Shown: positions 1 through 8,200 of the stretch, in pieces
Layout of the letters: each line of letters starts with the position of its first letter
How positions within the stretch are numbered: the stretch's first letter is position 1
Assembly (NCBI GenBank): GCA_029959605.1
Contig: JASCOC010000001.1
Coordinates: forward strand, 186,001-250,000
Direction: 5' to 3'
From: Lysobacteraceae bacterium PS02340
GTDB lineage: Bacteria; Pseudomonadota; Gammaproteobacteria; Xanthomonadales; Xanthomonadaceae
DNA length: 64,000 nt
Notes under the pieces: model-generated
The model's input: only the letters and a program-made list of their open reading frames with translations
Database searches by the model: none
What the model was told of the DNA's origin: nothing
Made by a program: the position numbers and the translations under genes

Positions 1-215
1 TGCGTCCGGGTCGCGCGTGCGCGCATACGGTCGGCCTGCACACGCTGCTCGCGCTGCGCGGACATGCGCGGCAGTCGCTGAAGAAGCGCTTCGACCTGCG
101 CGCCTTTCACGGCGTGCTGCTGGAGAACGGCGCGTTGCCGCTGGACGTGGTGTCGCGCGCGGTCGATGCGTGGATCGCCGCCTCGAAGATCGAGGACGAG
201 GGCGGCGCCGGCTGA
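1..215 (+). CDS. DUF885 family protein, C-terminal fragment
   Basis: The window opens inside a gene read in the frame that starts at base 3; 70 codons remain before the TGA at 213-215. The visible end (…KKRFDLRAFHGVLL…NGALPLDVV…VDAWIA) resembles the end of DUF885 proteins, which are predicted zinc-dependent exported or membrane-associated peptidases of the M3/M32-like gluzincin type. The zinc-binding part lies upstream of the window, so activity cannot be judged. The C-terminal match is my recognition of the family pattern, not a search result. Confidence 0.75.
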   Translation, partial: RPGRACAHTVGLHTLLALRGHARQSLKKRFDLRAFHGVLLENGALPLDVVSRAVDAWIAASKIEDEGGAG

Positions 216-236
216 GCCGGCGCCCCGGCGCCGAGG

Positions 237-698
237 TCAGTCGGACAGCAGTTGCCTGACTTCGACCCGCAGCGTGCGGCCACCTTCGATCAGCCAGGCA
301 CGGCCGTCGACCACGATGCCGTCGCCGATGTGCGCTTTTTCCACCAGACCGTCCTCGACCGCGCCACCAGAGGCTGCATCGAAGCGGACCTGTTCGGGCA
401 TGCGCGACACCGGCTGCGTCACGTCGGGACGCAAGGCATCCGGCCGGCCTTCGACGTTGGACACCATGTAGCCGTTGGGACACGGCGCGCGCACGCAGCG
501 GATGTTGCTCAGGTGCACGCGGAACACGCCTTCGGCGAGGCGCACCTCGCCGTTGGGCTGCGCCGGCACGGTGCGACTGCCCGCCGGCAGCACGATTTCG
601 CGTTCGGCCACCGGCTCGGCGTCGACGATGCGCTGGGCCGGCTGGCTGGCGCAGGCAGCGGCGGTCAACGGCAGCAGCACCGCGAACAGGATCCGCAT
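237..698 (-). CDS. Small putative lipoprotein, unknown function
   Basis: A 153-residue protein when started at the ATG at 698, which puts a short hydrophobic signal (MRILFAVLLPLTAAAC) directly at the N terminus with a lipobox-like Ala-Ala-Ala-Cys at residues 13-16. A longer reading exists (to 779), but it places an Arg-rich stretch before the signal. The mature part has a Cys pair in IRCVRAPCPNG and an otherwise polar beta-like pattern; I recognise no family. It is convergent with the DUF885 gene, 21 bases away. Probably an exported, envelope-anchored protein; role unknown. Confidence 0.6.
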   Translation of the reverse strand: MRILFAVLLPLTAAACASQPAQRIVDAEPVAEREIVLPAGSRTVPAQPNGEVRLAEGVFRVHLSNIRCVRAPCPNGYMVSNVEGRPDALRPDVTQPVSRMPEQVRFDAASGGAVEDGLVEKAHIGDGIVVDGRAWLIEGGRTLRVEVRQLLSD

Positions 699-860
699 AC
701 GGCGCGCGCGCGCCGCCGACAGGCGCGTTCGCGCAGACATCCAGGCCGCCATCCCGTGCGGCTTGATTCGATCGTGCATGTGGCCTCCCGGGCTCCCGGC
801 CCTGCGCCGGCTTGCGCATGATGCCGCCCCACATGTTTGAAGAACGCAAAGACGCCGGGA

Positions 861-889
861 TTCAGGCCGCCTCGCGCTTCCGCTATACT
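861..889 (+). promoter_or_regulatory. Promoter for tRNA-Leu(CAA)
   Basis: A good -10 hexamer, TATACT (884-889), lies 11 bases before the tRNA. At the ideal 17-base spacing upstream sits TTCAGG (861-866), a weak -35. The predicted start would leave a 5' leader of only about five bases on the tRNA precursor. The call rests on sequence match and position only. Confidence 0.5.
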
Positions 890-900
890 CCCGCGTCCGT

Positions 901-986
901 GCCGGAGTGGCGGAATGGTAGACGCAGCGGACTCAAAATCCGCCGCCCTTAAAAGCGTGCGGGTTCGAGTCCCGCCTCCGGTACCA
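901..986 (+). tRNA. tRNA-Leu(CAA)
   Basis: An 86-base tRNA with CCA encoded. The acceptor stem GCCGGAG (901-907) pairs with CTCCGGT (976-982), the first pair being G-U, followed by discriminator A and CCA. The anticodon stem GCGGA/TCCGC encloses the loop CTCAAAA, giving anticodon CAA (leucine, UUG codons). The long variable arm (class II tRNA) and the T arm GCGGGTTCGAGTCCCGC are both present. The 3' end is followed within six bases by a G homopolymer and, further on, by a second copy of the tRNA 3' end (see repeats). Confidence 0.95.
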
Positions 987-991
987 GTCGA

Positions 992-1057
<66 letters not shown>

Positions 1058-1064
1058 TGCGCGC

Positions 1065-1079
1065 CCCGCCGCCGGTACC
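1065..1079 (+). repeat. Partial duplicate of the tRNA-Leu 3' end (att-like)
   Basis: These 15 bases match tRNA-Leu positions 971-985 (CCCGCCTCCGGTACC) at 14 of 15 positions, the one difference being G for T. Tract and copy together look like a direct repeat of a tRNA 3' end bracketing 79 bases. That is the footprint left by site-specific integration at a tRNA, or alternatively a local assembly error around the poly-G tract. No integrase gene is nearby. Confidence 0.55.
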
Positions 1080-1189
1080 CGCCCCCGCCCCGCCCAGGGG
1101 GGCCGTTGCCGTTTGGGCCGTCGCGAACGTCGTCGTATGCCGCATCGAGTCCCGCATCGCGCAGCCGGATGCTCGGCTAGCATGCGGGC

Positions 1190-1990
1190 ATGTGCCTGAT
1201 CGCCATCGCCTGGAACACCCGCCCCGATCTGCCGCTCGCGCTGATCGCCAACCGCGACGAATTCCACGCGCGCCCGACCGCGGCCGCCGCGTTCGATCCG
1301 CAGCATCCGGACGTCTACGGCGGCCGTGATCTGGTGCAGGGCGGCAGCTGGTTGCTCGCCTCGTCGCGCGGGCGGCTCGCCGCAGTGACGAACGTGCGCG
1401 CCGGCATCGCGCCGGAAGCGGCTGCGCTGTCGCGTGGCTGGCTGGTGGGCGACTTCGCGCAGGGCGAGGCATCGGCCGCCGACTTCGCGCAGGGCCTGTC
1501 GAGGACGGCGCGGGACTACGGCCGCTTCAATCTGCTGCTCTGGGATGGCGATGCACTGTGGTTCGCCAGCAACCACCCGCGTTTCGATGCCGCGCCGGTT
1601 GCGCCGGGCCTGCATGCGATGTCCAACGGCGCCTTCGATGCGCCGTGGCCGAAGAGCACCGCGGCGATGCGGACGCTGGCCGACTGGCTGGAGACGACCG
1701 TGCCCGGCGCTCCGCTCGCGTCGGTCGACATTGCGGCGCTGGAACCGGTGTTCGCCGGGCTGCGGGATACGCGCACGGCGCCGGACGCGGCGCTTCCGGA
1801 CACCGGTGTCGGGCGCGCGCTGGAGCGACGTCTGTCGCCCGCCTTCATCGATGATCCGCAGTACGGCACCCGGTGCAGCAGCGTGGTGCTGGTGGACACG
1901 GAACACGTGATGTTCTGCGAACGGCGTTTCGCTGCCGATGGCGCGGCGATCGGCACGACGCAGCAGCGGTTGGCGTTGCGAGCGCGCTAG
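1190..1990 (+). CDS. NRDE (TANGO2-like) family protein
   Basis: 266 residues. It begins MCLIAIAW and carries the family-defining motif Asn-Arg-Asp-Glu (ANRDEFHARPT, residues 19-29), then GGRDLVQGGSWL, typical of the NRDE/TANGO2 family. The Cys at position 2 becomes N-terminal after Met removal and could act as an Ntn-type nucleophile, as in related hydrolases; this is inference. Human TANGO2 has been linked to heme and lipid handling, and bacterial roles are poorly defined. The length is normal for the family. It starts 111 bases after the tRNA 3'-end duplicate. Confidence 0.88.
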   Translation: MCLIAIAWNTRPDLPLALIANRDEFHARPTAAAAFDPQHPDVYGGRDLVQGGSWLLASSRGRLAAVTNVRAGIAPEAAALSRGWLVGDFAQGEASAADFAQGLSRTARDYGRFNLLLWDGDALWFASNHPRFDAAPVAPGLHAMSNGAFDAPWPKSTAAMRTLADWLETTVPGAPLASVDIAALEPVFAGLRDTRTAPDAALPDTGVGRALERRLSPAFIDDPQYGTRCSSVVLVDTEHVMFCERRFAADGAAIGTTQQRLALRAR

Positions 1991-2041
1991 CGGACGCGCC
2001 GCTTCGTACGCGTCCGGCTGCGACGACCCTTGCCGGCGCCC

Positions 2042-2527
2042 TCAGTTCGAGGTCGCCTCGCAGCGCACCGGCGCATCGTTTTCCAGTGCCTGTTCCCAGC
2101 CGTTAGGACTGCGCGTGGCGACGGTGTTGTTGATGCAGCTTTCACTCTCGCCCGCCTGGCGTGCGGTCATCGGTCCCGACAGGCGACGTGCGCCATCGTT
2201 CACCGGCGTCGCCGCTGCCGACGGTGCCTCGCCCGCAGTGTCAGGCTGCGCGAGCTGGGCAGCGTCTGGATTCGAAGCTTCGACCACCGGCTCGGGCTGT
2301 GCGACGGGTGCGTACAGTGCCGGCGCCGTTTCGACCGGCGCAGTGGTCTCGACCGGTGGCGTGTCGACCGGCGCGGGCGTCTGTGCGACCACCGCCGGCG
2401 GCGCATCGTCGAAGCGGTCGCGCAGCATGCCGCCGATCGCATCGGCGACGAGGCTGCCCACCAGCACGGCGAGCGCGATCGGCAGGAAGAAGGCCCAGGG
2501 GGATACGGCATCATGGTCGTAGCGCAT
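2042..2527 (-). CDS. Membrane-anchored hypothetical protein
   Basis: 161 residues from the ATG at 2527, chosen because TGGAG sits four to nine bases upstream; an upstream ATG (2554) lacks this. One transmembrane helix near residues 8-28 (WAFFLPIALAVLVGSLVADA) is followed by a long Pro/Ala/Thr/Val-rich linker with few charged residues and a C-terminal segment with two Cys (SCINN…PVRCEA). The shape is that of a bitopic inner-membrane protein with an extended periplasmic part. I recognise no domain. It is convergent with the NRDE gene. Confidence 0.65.
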   Translation of the reverse strand: MRYDHDAVSPWAFFLPIALAVLVGSLVADAIGGMLRDRFDDAPPAVVAQTPAPVDTPPVETTAPVETAPALYAPVAQPEPVVEASNPDAAQLAQPDTAGEAPSAAATPVNDGARRLSGPMTARQAGESESCINNTVATRSPNGWEQALENDAPVRCEATSN

Positions 2528-2738
2528 CGACGGCTCCAGTGACCTCGGGAACACACCGGCCTCTCGGACTGCCGGATGTGCGAAAGGCCCAGTCTGCCGG
2601 ATATCTCCGGCCGGCCGGGCCTTCCAGTGCCGGAGCGTCTGCGGTCGGCCTTGCCGTCCGGGGTCTGCTTCGACGCCACGAAGCTAGCGCCGGATCCGTT
2701 ATCGAGCCGTCAACACCTTCGACCGTCCGTCGGCAGGC

Positions 2739-3185
2739 TCAGGGGCGCGGCCAGGGCCACCAGCCGCGGCCGGTCAGGGCGTAACGATCGGCGGCCCGCT
2801 CGAAGCGGTTGCGCACGCTGACCCCGCCGAAGACCAGATACATCGGCAGGAACAGCGGCCCGAGCACCATGTACTGGTAGACGTGTGCGCGTTCGTGGTC
2901 GGCCAGCTGGATCGGCGCATCCTCGCACCATGCGGCGCGATGCGCGTAGGTCGTGCAGCGCACGTCCAGCGAGTCGCCGGTGTGCAGGATCACGTTGCCG
3001 AAGGTGATCGCCCCGCCCGGGCCCCAGGGCCAGCGGTCGAACACTAGTGCGAGATCGTCGCGACGCCAGCGGCAGTGCGCACCGAAGGGCAGGCCCGCGA
3101 GCCCGCCAACGAGGCCGATCAGCGTGTTGGGCACCGTCCACACCGCGCCGAGCGCCAGGGCCGCGACGCGCACCACCGGATGCAC
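2739..3185 (-). CDS. Membrane protein with HExxH motif
   Basis: 148 residues from the GTG at 3185, two bases after the pspC-like stop and preceded by GGAAGGCGAGG inside that gene. A much longer reading to 3305 only overlaps the upstream gene. There is an N-terminal hydrophobic segment, WGPGGAITFGNVILH in the middle, and the zinc-protease-like motif HERAH at residues 97-101, followed by QYMVLGPLFLPMYL. This arrangement recurs in small bacterial membrane proteins that I cannot name. The motif suggests a metallopeptidase fold; catalysis is not established. Probably co-translated with the PspC protein. Confidence 0.7.
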   Translation of the reverse strand: MHPVVRVAALALGAVWTVPNTLIGLVGGLAGLPFGAHCRWRRDDLALVFDRWPWGPGGAITFGNVILHTGDSLDVRCTTYAHRAAWCEDAPIQLADHERAHVYQYMVLGPLFLPMYLVFGGVSVRNRFERAADRYALTGRGWWPWPRP

Positions 3186-3187
3186 GC

Positions 3188-3385
3188 TCAGCCCTCGCCT
3201 TCCGGCATCAGCATCCACAGCAGCAGGTAGACGAGCAGGCCTGGGAACGCGGCCGACACCACCGACACGATGACGAACAGCGCGCGCACGATCGTCGGAT
3301 TCCACCCGTAGCGCCGGGCAATGCCGCCGACGACGCCAGCGATCACGCGATCCTCGCGTGTGCGGCTCAATGTGGGCGTCGACAT
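3188..3385 (-). CDS. PspC domain-containing protein
   Basis: A 65-residue protein: SRTREDRVIAGVVGGIARRYGW (residues 7-28) is the PspC signature, followed by one long hydrophobic helix (residues 32-59) ending WMLMPEGEG. PspC-domain proteins are inner-membrane components of envelope-stress responses; stand-alone versions this short are common and lack the regulatory tail of E. coli PspC. The start is the first in-frame ATG before the domain. No pspA or pspF is nearby, so it is better seen as part of a two-gene unit with the downstream HExxH membrane protein. Confidence 0.82.
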   Translation of the reverse strand: MSTPTLSRTREDRVIAGVVGGIARRYGWNPTIVRALFVIVSVVSAAFPGLLVYLLLWMLMPEGEG

Positions 3386-3413
3386 CAGCGCGCGCCTCCG
3401 GATCGCGGGCGGA

Positions 3414-4481
3414 TCATGCGCGCTGCGCCAGCCAGTCGTGGATCGCCGACGGCACCTGGGTCTGCGCCCGACCCGACACGTAGATGCCGATGTGTCCGCC
3501 ACGGAACGACAGTTCCGAATAGTCCTGCGTGCCGACGAGCCCGCGCAGCGCGCGCGACGCATCCGGCGGCACCAGATGGTCCTGCTCGGCGAAGATGTTG
3601 AGCACCGGCATCTCGACCAGCCCCAGATGCACTTCGCGATCGCCGATGACGATGCCGCCATTGACGAAGCCGTTGCCTTGGTAGAACTGCTTGATGTACT
3701 GGCGGAAGGTTTCGCCGGCCTGGTCCGGCGAATCGAAGATCCACTTCTCCATGCGCAGGAAATCCTCCAGCGCCGGTGCGTCGTCGAGGATGTCGACCAC
3801 GCCCACGTATTTCTGCACCAGCAGCCGCCACGGCTTCAGCGTGAGGTAGCACGCGTTCATCATGTCGGCCGGCACGTTGCCGAGCGTGTCGACGAACAGG
3901 TCGACGTCGAGATCGCGCGTCCAGTGCGCGAGCATGTTGTCGTCGGTGTGGAAATCCACCGGCGTGACCATCGTGATCAGATTGCGCACGCGCTCGGGGT
4001 GCAGCGCGGCGTAGCTCAGTGCGAACGTGCCGCCCTGGCAGATGCCGAGCAGGTTGATCGCATCGAGCCCTGCGCTGCGACGCAGGTGATCCACTGCACC
4101 GCCGAGGAAGCGCTCGATGTAGTCCTCGAGCATCAGGAAGCGGTCGGAGCGATCCGGATAGCCCCAGTCGAGAATGTAGACATCCTCGCCACGTTCCAGC
4201 AGTCCTTTCACGATCGACCGGTTGTGCTGCAGATCGACCATGTACGGCCGGTTGACCAGTGCGTAGGCGATCAGCAGCGGCACGCGCGCGGTCGGCGCCT
4301 TTTCGCCGATGAAGCGATACAGCACGACCTTGCCGTCGCGCCAGACTTCCTGCTTCGTGGTCGCGCCGTAATCGAAGTCGCCGACCTCGCGCAGCGTGCG
4401 CAGACCGACGCCCAGCTTCTGCTGGACGCGTGCGGCTTCGTCGGCGATGCGATCGGGCGTGATGTGCAGTGGTCCGGCCAT
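3414..4481 (-). CDS. phaC: Class III poly(R)-hydroxyalkanoate synthase, catalytic subunit
   Basis: 355 residues, the length of class III PhaC. It polymerises (R)-3-hydroxyacyl-CoA into polyhydroxyalkanoate storage granules. An alpha/beta-hydrolase fold is visible with the PhaC nucleophile elbow GICQGG (Cys148), Asp301 in AEQDHLVPP and His330 in RGGHIGIYV as the likely triad. It starts two bases after the phaE stop, so the two are almost certainly one transcript and form the PhaEC complex. No phaA, phaB or phasin gene is in the window, so the monomer supply is encoded elsewhere. Confidence 0.93.
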   Translation of the reverse strand: MAGPLHITPDRIADEAARVQQKLGVGLRTLREVGDFDYGATTKQEVWRDGKVVLYRFIGEKAPTARVPLLIAYALVNRPYMVDLQHNRSIVKGLLERGEDVYILDWGYPDRSDRFLMLEDYIERFLGGAVDHLRRSAGLDAINLLGICQGGTFALSYAALHPERVRNLITMVTPVDFHTDDNMLAHWTRDLDVDLFVDTLGNVPADMMNACYLTLKPWRLLVQKYVGVVDILDDAPALEDFLRMEKWIFDSPDQAGETFRQYIKQFYQGNGFVNGGIVIGDREVHLGLVEMPVLNIFAEQDHLVPPDASRALRGLVGTQDYSELSFRGGHIGIYVSGRAQTQVPSAIHDWLAQRA

Positions 4482-4483
4482 GG

Positions 4484-6025
4484 TCAGCGCTTCCCTTTAC
4501 GCGGCTTGCCGCCCTTGCCCTGCAGGGGCTCGGGCGCGATCGGAATCGGCGAGATGAAACCGAGGTTGGGCAGGCTGGCGACGCGCGTCGGCGAACGCGC
4601 AGTCTTGCGCGACGCGCGCGCCGGTGTGGCAGGTGCCGGCGTCGGGCGACGGGCGGATCGCGTGCTGCGCGCGGACGTCTTCGCGGCCGCGACAGGACTG
4701 CGACCGCGGGTGCTGGCTGCGGATCGCGACTTCGCTGCCGGTGCAGGCTTCGAGACGGTCGTCTTCGCAGGTGCCCTCTTCGCGACAGCCTTCTTTGCCG
4801 GTGCGACTTTCTTGCCAGGTGTTTTCGTGACGGCACGTTTTGTCGTGGACCTCTTCGCAGCGACCTTTTTGGCTGCAGTCTTCTTGACCGCAACCTTCTT
4901 CGCCGCCGACTTCTTCGCAGGCGCCCGTCTCACGGTTGCCCGCTTCGCAGCCGGTTGCGCCGGGGCTGCGTCTTCTGCTGCAACACGCGACTTCGACGCC
5001 GCCGGATCGGGCGCCGTCGTCACGACGCGCGTCGGCCCCACGGGACGGCGCGGCGGCGCGGTCGAGGTGGCGGTTGCATGCGCACCCGCGCCCTCGACGG
5101 CATTGAGACGATCCCGCACGCGACGCAGCGCACGTTCGAGATCGGCGATCTTGCGATGCGCGCCATCGAGTTCGGTACGCGTCGGCAGGTCGAGCACGCG
5201 GCAGGCCTGTTCGACCTCGCGCTGCACGGCCTGGCGCAGACGCATCTGGCCCGCGACCATATCGGCGTAGGCCTTGCGGAACGCGGGCGACAGCGCGACA
5301 TCCGCGTAGGCCTCTTCGGCAGCGTCGATCCACAGATCGAACAGCGCGCGCGGGGTTTCGATCGGCGTCGCCGGATCACGCGCGGCGAGCTTGCGTTCGA
5401 AGATGCCGAACGCAGCCGTCGAAGCTTGCATCAGCAACGTCTGGTAATCCTGCTGGCTGCGCTGATGGTCGGCGAATGCGCGGCCCAGATGCTGCCAGCG
5501 CTCCTGATGCTCGCGGGTCAGACCGAAGGTCGGCAGCGAGAACGCATCGCGTCCGCTGCCGCCCATTGCCTGGCTCGCGCCGGCGGCGTCGAGCCAGGGC
5601 TTGAGCCGCTGCAGCCACGTATCCCAGCCTTCGATGCCCGGTCCCTGCAGGCCGCCGAACATGGTGCCGACCGGATTGCCGCCCATCGCCTCGCGCCAGG
5701 CAGCGGTAATCGCCTCGGGCGAGGCCTCGCGGCCCACGAATCCCGCCGCGACACGCTGCATCTGTTCGAGCCAGGGGCCCGCCATCGACTGCAGCTGCCG
5801 CAATGCATCGGTGCCGGCATCGGACGGCGGTGCGGCGCCCTTGAACCACTGCGTGGGATCGCCCCACGGCATGGCGCCCGCGCTCGACGGCGCGGCGCCC
5901 ATCGGGTGCCAGTCGTTGCCCGGCATCGTGCGCTGCAGGGCGTCGCGCCACGCATCCCAGTAACGGCGCGCGAGGCGCTCCAGATCCGCGACCTGCGCGT
6001 CCGGTCCCTGTCCCATGTTGAACAT
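4484..6025 (-). CDS. phaE: Class III PHA synthase subunit PhaE with long basic C-terminal tail
   Basis: 513 residues from the ATG at 6025, which has AGGAG upstream. Residues 1-310 match the PhaE pattern: WDAWRDAL near the start, many Trp/Gln-rich helices and a C-terminal coiled coil (DGAHRKIADLERALRRVRD). PhaE activates PhaC. PhaE proteins I know usually end soon after this coiled coil; here about 200 more residues follow, built of Ala-Lys-Pro repeats (AAKKVAVKKTAAKKVAAK and similar), ending GKPRKGKR. This resembles histone H1 or the DNA-binding tails of PhaF/PhaM granule proteins. Tail function is inference. Confidence 0.9.
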   Translation of the reverse strand: MFNMGQGPDAQVADLERLARRYWDAWRDALQRTMPGNDWHPMGAAPSSAGAMPWGDPTQWFKGAAPPSDAGTDALRQLQSMAGPWLEQMQRVAAGFVGREASPEAITAAWREAMGGNPVGTMFGGLQGPGIEGWDTWLQRLKPWLDAAGASQAMGGSGRDAFSLPTFGLTREHQERWQHLGRAFADHQRSQQDYQTLLMQASTAAFGIFERKLAARDPATPIETPRALFDLWIDAAEEAYADVALSPAFRKAYADMVAGQMRLRQAVQREVEQACRVLDLPTRTELDGAHRKIADLERALRRVRDRLNAVEGAGAHATATSTAPPRRPVGPTRVVTTAPDPAASKSRVAAEDAAPAQPAAKRATVRRAPAKKSAAKKVAVKKTAAKKVAAKRSTTKRAVTKTPGKKVAPAKKAVAKRAPAKTTVSKPAPAAKSRSAASTRGRSPVAAAKTSARSTRSARRPTPAPATPARASRKTARSPTRVASLPNLGFISPIPIAPEPLQGKGGKPRKGKR

Positions 6026-6080
6026 CGTCGACTCCTGCGAACCGCGTTCGATCATAGCAACGCCACGCGGCGCCGACGGG

Positions 6081-6701
6081 TCAGAACTTGGGAATGCGCA
6101 GCGTCTTGCTGACCATCATCGCGCCGGACGCAGCGAAGACCAGCACCAGCGGATGCAGCAGCCATGGTCCGAGACGCACTTCGCCGAGCCACAGGGCCTC
6201 ACCAATGCTGCCCTGCCACGCGGCGACCGCGAGCAGCACCACCAGCAGCAGGCTCGACGGAATCGGCGTGCCCTCGAAGAACTTCACCTTGTCGCTGCCT
6301 TGCGACAGCGTTTCGGCGGTGACGTTGTAGCGAGCGAGGCGGCTGACGCCGCAGCAGACGAAGCCGGCCAGCACGAGCACGTCCCAGCCGCCCTGCATGC
6401 CGCAGGCGTAGGCCAGCGCGGCCGGCGCCACGCCGAAGGAGATCACGTCGGCCAGCGAATCGAGTTCGCGGCCCAGCGTGGAGGCGACCTTGCGCCAGCG
6501 TGCGATGCGGCCGTCGAGCGCGTCGAAGATGAAGGCCAGCGGGATCAATGCCATGCCGACCAGCAGATCGCGCACGCTGCCGTCCTGCAGATACCGCATC
6601 GCCGCGAACACCGCGCCGGTGCCGCAGAAGGCGTTGCCCAGCGTGAACCAGTCGGCCAGCTGGAAGTCGCGGAGCATCGAGAAATGGCGGGGTCGGGACA
6701 T
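6081..6701 (-). CDS. pssA: CDP-diacylglycerol--serine O-phosphatidyltransferase
   Basis: 206 residues from the ATG at 6701, preceded by TGGAG; longer readings reach 6770 but overlap the divergent promoter. The CDP-alcohol phosphatidyltransferase signature DG-x2-AR-x8-G-x3-D-x3-D is present (DGRIARWRKVASTLGRELDS, with the second Asp in LADVISFG). About five hydrophobic helices follow. It converts CDP-diacylglycerol and serine to phosphatidylserine, the precursor of phosphatidylethanolamine, at the inner membrane. It lies upstream of phaE with a 55-base gap, and may or may not share a transcript with it. Confidence 0.9.
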   Translation of the reverse strand: MSRPRHFSMLRDFQLADWFTLGNAFCGTGAVFAAMRYLQDGSVRDLLVGMALIPLAFIFDALDGRIARWRKVASTLGRELDSLADVISFGVAPAALAYACGMQGGWDVLVLAGFVCCGVSRLARYNVTAETLSQGSDKVKFFEGTPIPSSLLLVVLLAVAAWQGSIGEALWLGEVRLGPWLLHPLVLVFAASGAMMVSKTLRIPKF

Positions 6702-6763
6702 CGGGGCTCCAGAGGACGGCGTCGGGCGATGGTGACGGGATGGCCCATGCGACCGCGTGAGTA

Positions 6764-6792
6764 TTGACATAAAGATATCAATTTGATATCAC
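6764..6792 (+). promoter_or_regulatory. Promoter with embedded inverted-repeat operator for the SPFH operon
   Basis: The sequence shows a perfect consensus -35, TTGACA (6764-6769), 17 bases of spacer, and a -10-like TATCAC (6787-6792). The spacer and -10 hold the perfect inverted repeat GATATCAA-T-TTGATATC (6774-6790), an AT-rich island in high-GC DNA. A protein bound there would block RNA polymerase. The third gene of the operon encodes an Arc-type ribbon-helix-helix protein, the obvious candidate for autorepression; that link is inference. The SPFH start codon is 27 bases beyond the -10. Confidence 0.7.
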
Positions 6793-6819
6793 ATTCGAAA
6801 CCCATCCGAGGACGCCGCG

Positions 6820-7671
6820 ATGCAAGAAAACCCGATCCGCTCCCTGCCCGGCATCCCGGTCCTGCTGGTCCAGCTGGCGGTCCTCGCCCTGTGCGCGTGG
6901 ACGCTGACGGGCAGCGGCGGCGTCCTGCCGGGCGTCGCGATCGTCGTCGCCCTGGCGACCGCGTTCACCCTGATCGGCCACTACATGATCGAACCCAACC
7001 AGGCCGCGGTGCTGAGCCTGTTCGGCAACTACGTCGGCACGGTCAAAGACGCCGGTCTGCGCTGGAACAACCCGTTCCTGACCAAGAAGAAAGTCTCGCT
7101 GCGCGTGCGCAACTTCGAGAGCGGCCGGCTCAAGGTCAACGAACTCGAAGGCAGCCCGATCGAAATCGCCGCGGTCATCGTCTGGCGCGTCGTCGATTCG
7201 GCCGAAGCCGTGTTCAACGTCGACGACTACGAGAGCTTCGTGCACATCCAGTCCGAAGCGGCGTTGCGCGCGATGGCGACCAGCTATCCCTACGACCAGC
7301 ACGAGGACGACCAGATCTCGCTGCGCAGCCATCCCACCGAGATTTCCGATCGTCTGAAGGAACATCTCGACGAGCGCCTGACCGCGGCCGGCGTCGACGT
7401 GCTCGACGCACGCATCAGCCACCTCGCCTACGCGCCGGAAATCGCCCACGCGATGCTGCAGCGCCAGCAGGCGAACGCGGTGATCGCCGCGCGCACGCGC
7501 ATCGTGGCCGGCGCGGTCGGGATGGTCGAAATGGCGCTGATGGAGTTGCAGAAGAGCGGCGTCGTCACGCTGGACGAGGAGCGCAAGGCAGCGATGGTCA
7601 GCAACCTGCTGGTCGTGCTGTGCGGCGATCGCGGCACCCAGCCGATCATCAACACGGGCTCGCTGTACTGA
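6820..7671 (+). CDS. SPFH/band 7 domain membrane protein
   Basis: 283 residues, preceded by GAGGA. Two N-terminal hydrophobic helices (about 9-28 and 36-54) are followed by [22 protein letters not shown], the start of an SPFH (stomatin/prohibitin/flotillin/HflK) domain, then [14 protein letters not shown] and a helical region ending at TGSLY. SPFH proteins form large membrane-bound rings that organise membrane areas and control proteases such as FtsH. This is the first gene of a tightly packed operon ending in an intramembrane protease. The stop overlaps the next start by one base (TGATG). Confidence 0.9.
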   Translation: MQENPIRSLPGIPVLLVQLAVLALCAWTLTGSGGVLPGVAIVVALATAFTLIGHYMIEPNQAAVLSLFGNYVGTVKDAGLRWNNPFLTKKKVSLRVRNFESGRLKVNELEGSPIEIAAVIVWRVVDSAEAVFNVDDYESFVHIQSEAALRAMATSYPYDQHEDDQISLRSHPTEISDRLKEHLDERLTAAGVDVLDARISHLAYAPEIAHAMLQRQQANAVIAARTRIVAGAVGMVEMALMELQKSGVVTLDEERKAAMVSNLLVVLCGDRGTQPIINTGSLY

Positions 7672-8012
7672 TGGCGCCGCATCACCTCGCCGCGATCGTG
7701 TTCGCGCTGATGGCGGTGCCGGCGTTCGTGTCGGCGCGCTGGCTCGTGCAGGGGCGCCTGCCGCTGTCGAGCGGCAGCGGTGGCATGACGGTGCGCGACA
7801 AGGCGGTGCTCGACAACAAATTGGCGCGGCTGCTGCGGATGATCGGCTTGGCCATGCTGGCCACCGCGCTCGGCCTCGCCTTGTGGGGCAATCAGGAGCG
7901 TCGCCTGCTGGCGTTGATCGTGGTGATGTTCTTCGCGGTCAACGGCCTCGCGGCAGCGTGCATCTTCACCGTCGCCAGCGCCAAGCGCCGCGCCCGCGGA
8001 GGCGGCGGGTGA
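7671..8012 (+). CDS. Small three-helix membrane protein, unknown
   Basis: 113 residues from the ATG at 7671, which shares its A with the SPFH stop codon. Three hydrophobic segments are visible: residues about 5-24, 62-77 and 84-105; the segment between the first two is polar ([21 protein letters not shown]). The C terminus is basic and glycine-rich (KRRARGGGG). I do not recognise a family. Its position between the SPFH gene and the regulator, with overlapping ends on both sides, says it works in the same membrane module. Confidence 0.75.
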   Translation: MAPHHLAAIVFALMAVPAFVSARWLVQGRLPLSSGSGGMTVRDKAVLDNKLARLLRMIGLAMLATALGLALWGNQERRLLALIVVMFFAVNGLAAACIFTVASAKRRARGGGG

Positions 8013-8200
8013 GCGACAAGAAGGCCTATCCGCTGCGCATCAACGCCGCGATCCTCGCGGCCGTGCAGCGCTGGGCCGACGACGATCTGCGCAGTGCGAA
8101 CGCGCAGATCGAATTCCTGCTGCGCGAGGCGCTGCGACGCGCGGGCCGTATCGCGCCGGCATCCGAACCCGAAGGACCGAAGGACACAGAGCATGAGTGA
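8009..8200 (+). CDS. Arc-like ribbon-helix-helix DNA-binding protein
   Basis: 63 residues from a GTG that overlaps the previous stop (GTGA). [20 protein letters not shown] followed by [19 protein letters not shown] matches the strand-helix-helix pattern of Arc/MetJ-type repressors: alternating residues in the N-terminal strand, and the RSxNxQIexlL turn-helix. Such proteins bind palindromic operators as dimers of dimers. The likely target is the inverted repeat in this operon's own promoter. It is not a toxin-antitoxin pair by any sign I can see. The last 12 residues are acidic. Confidence 0.82.
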   Translation: MSDKKAYPLRINAAILAAVQRWADDDLRSANAQIEFLLREALRRAGRIAPASEPEGPKDTEHE

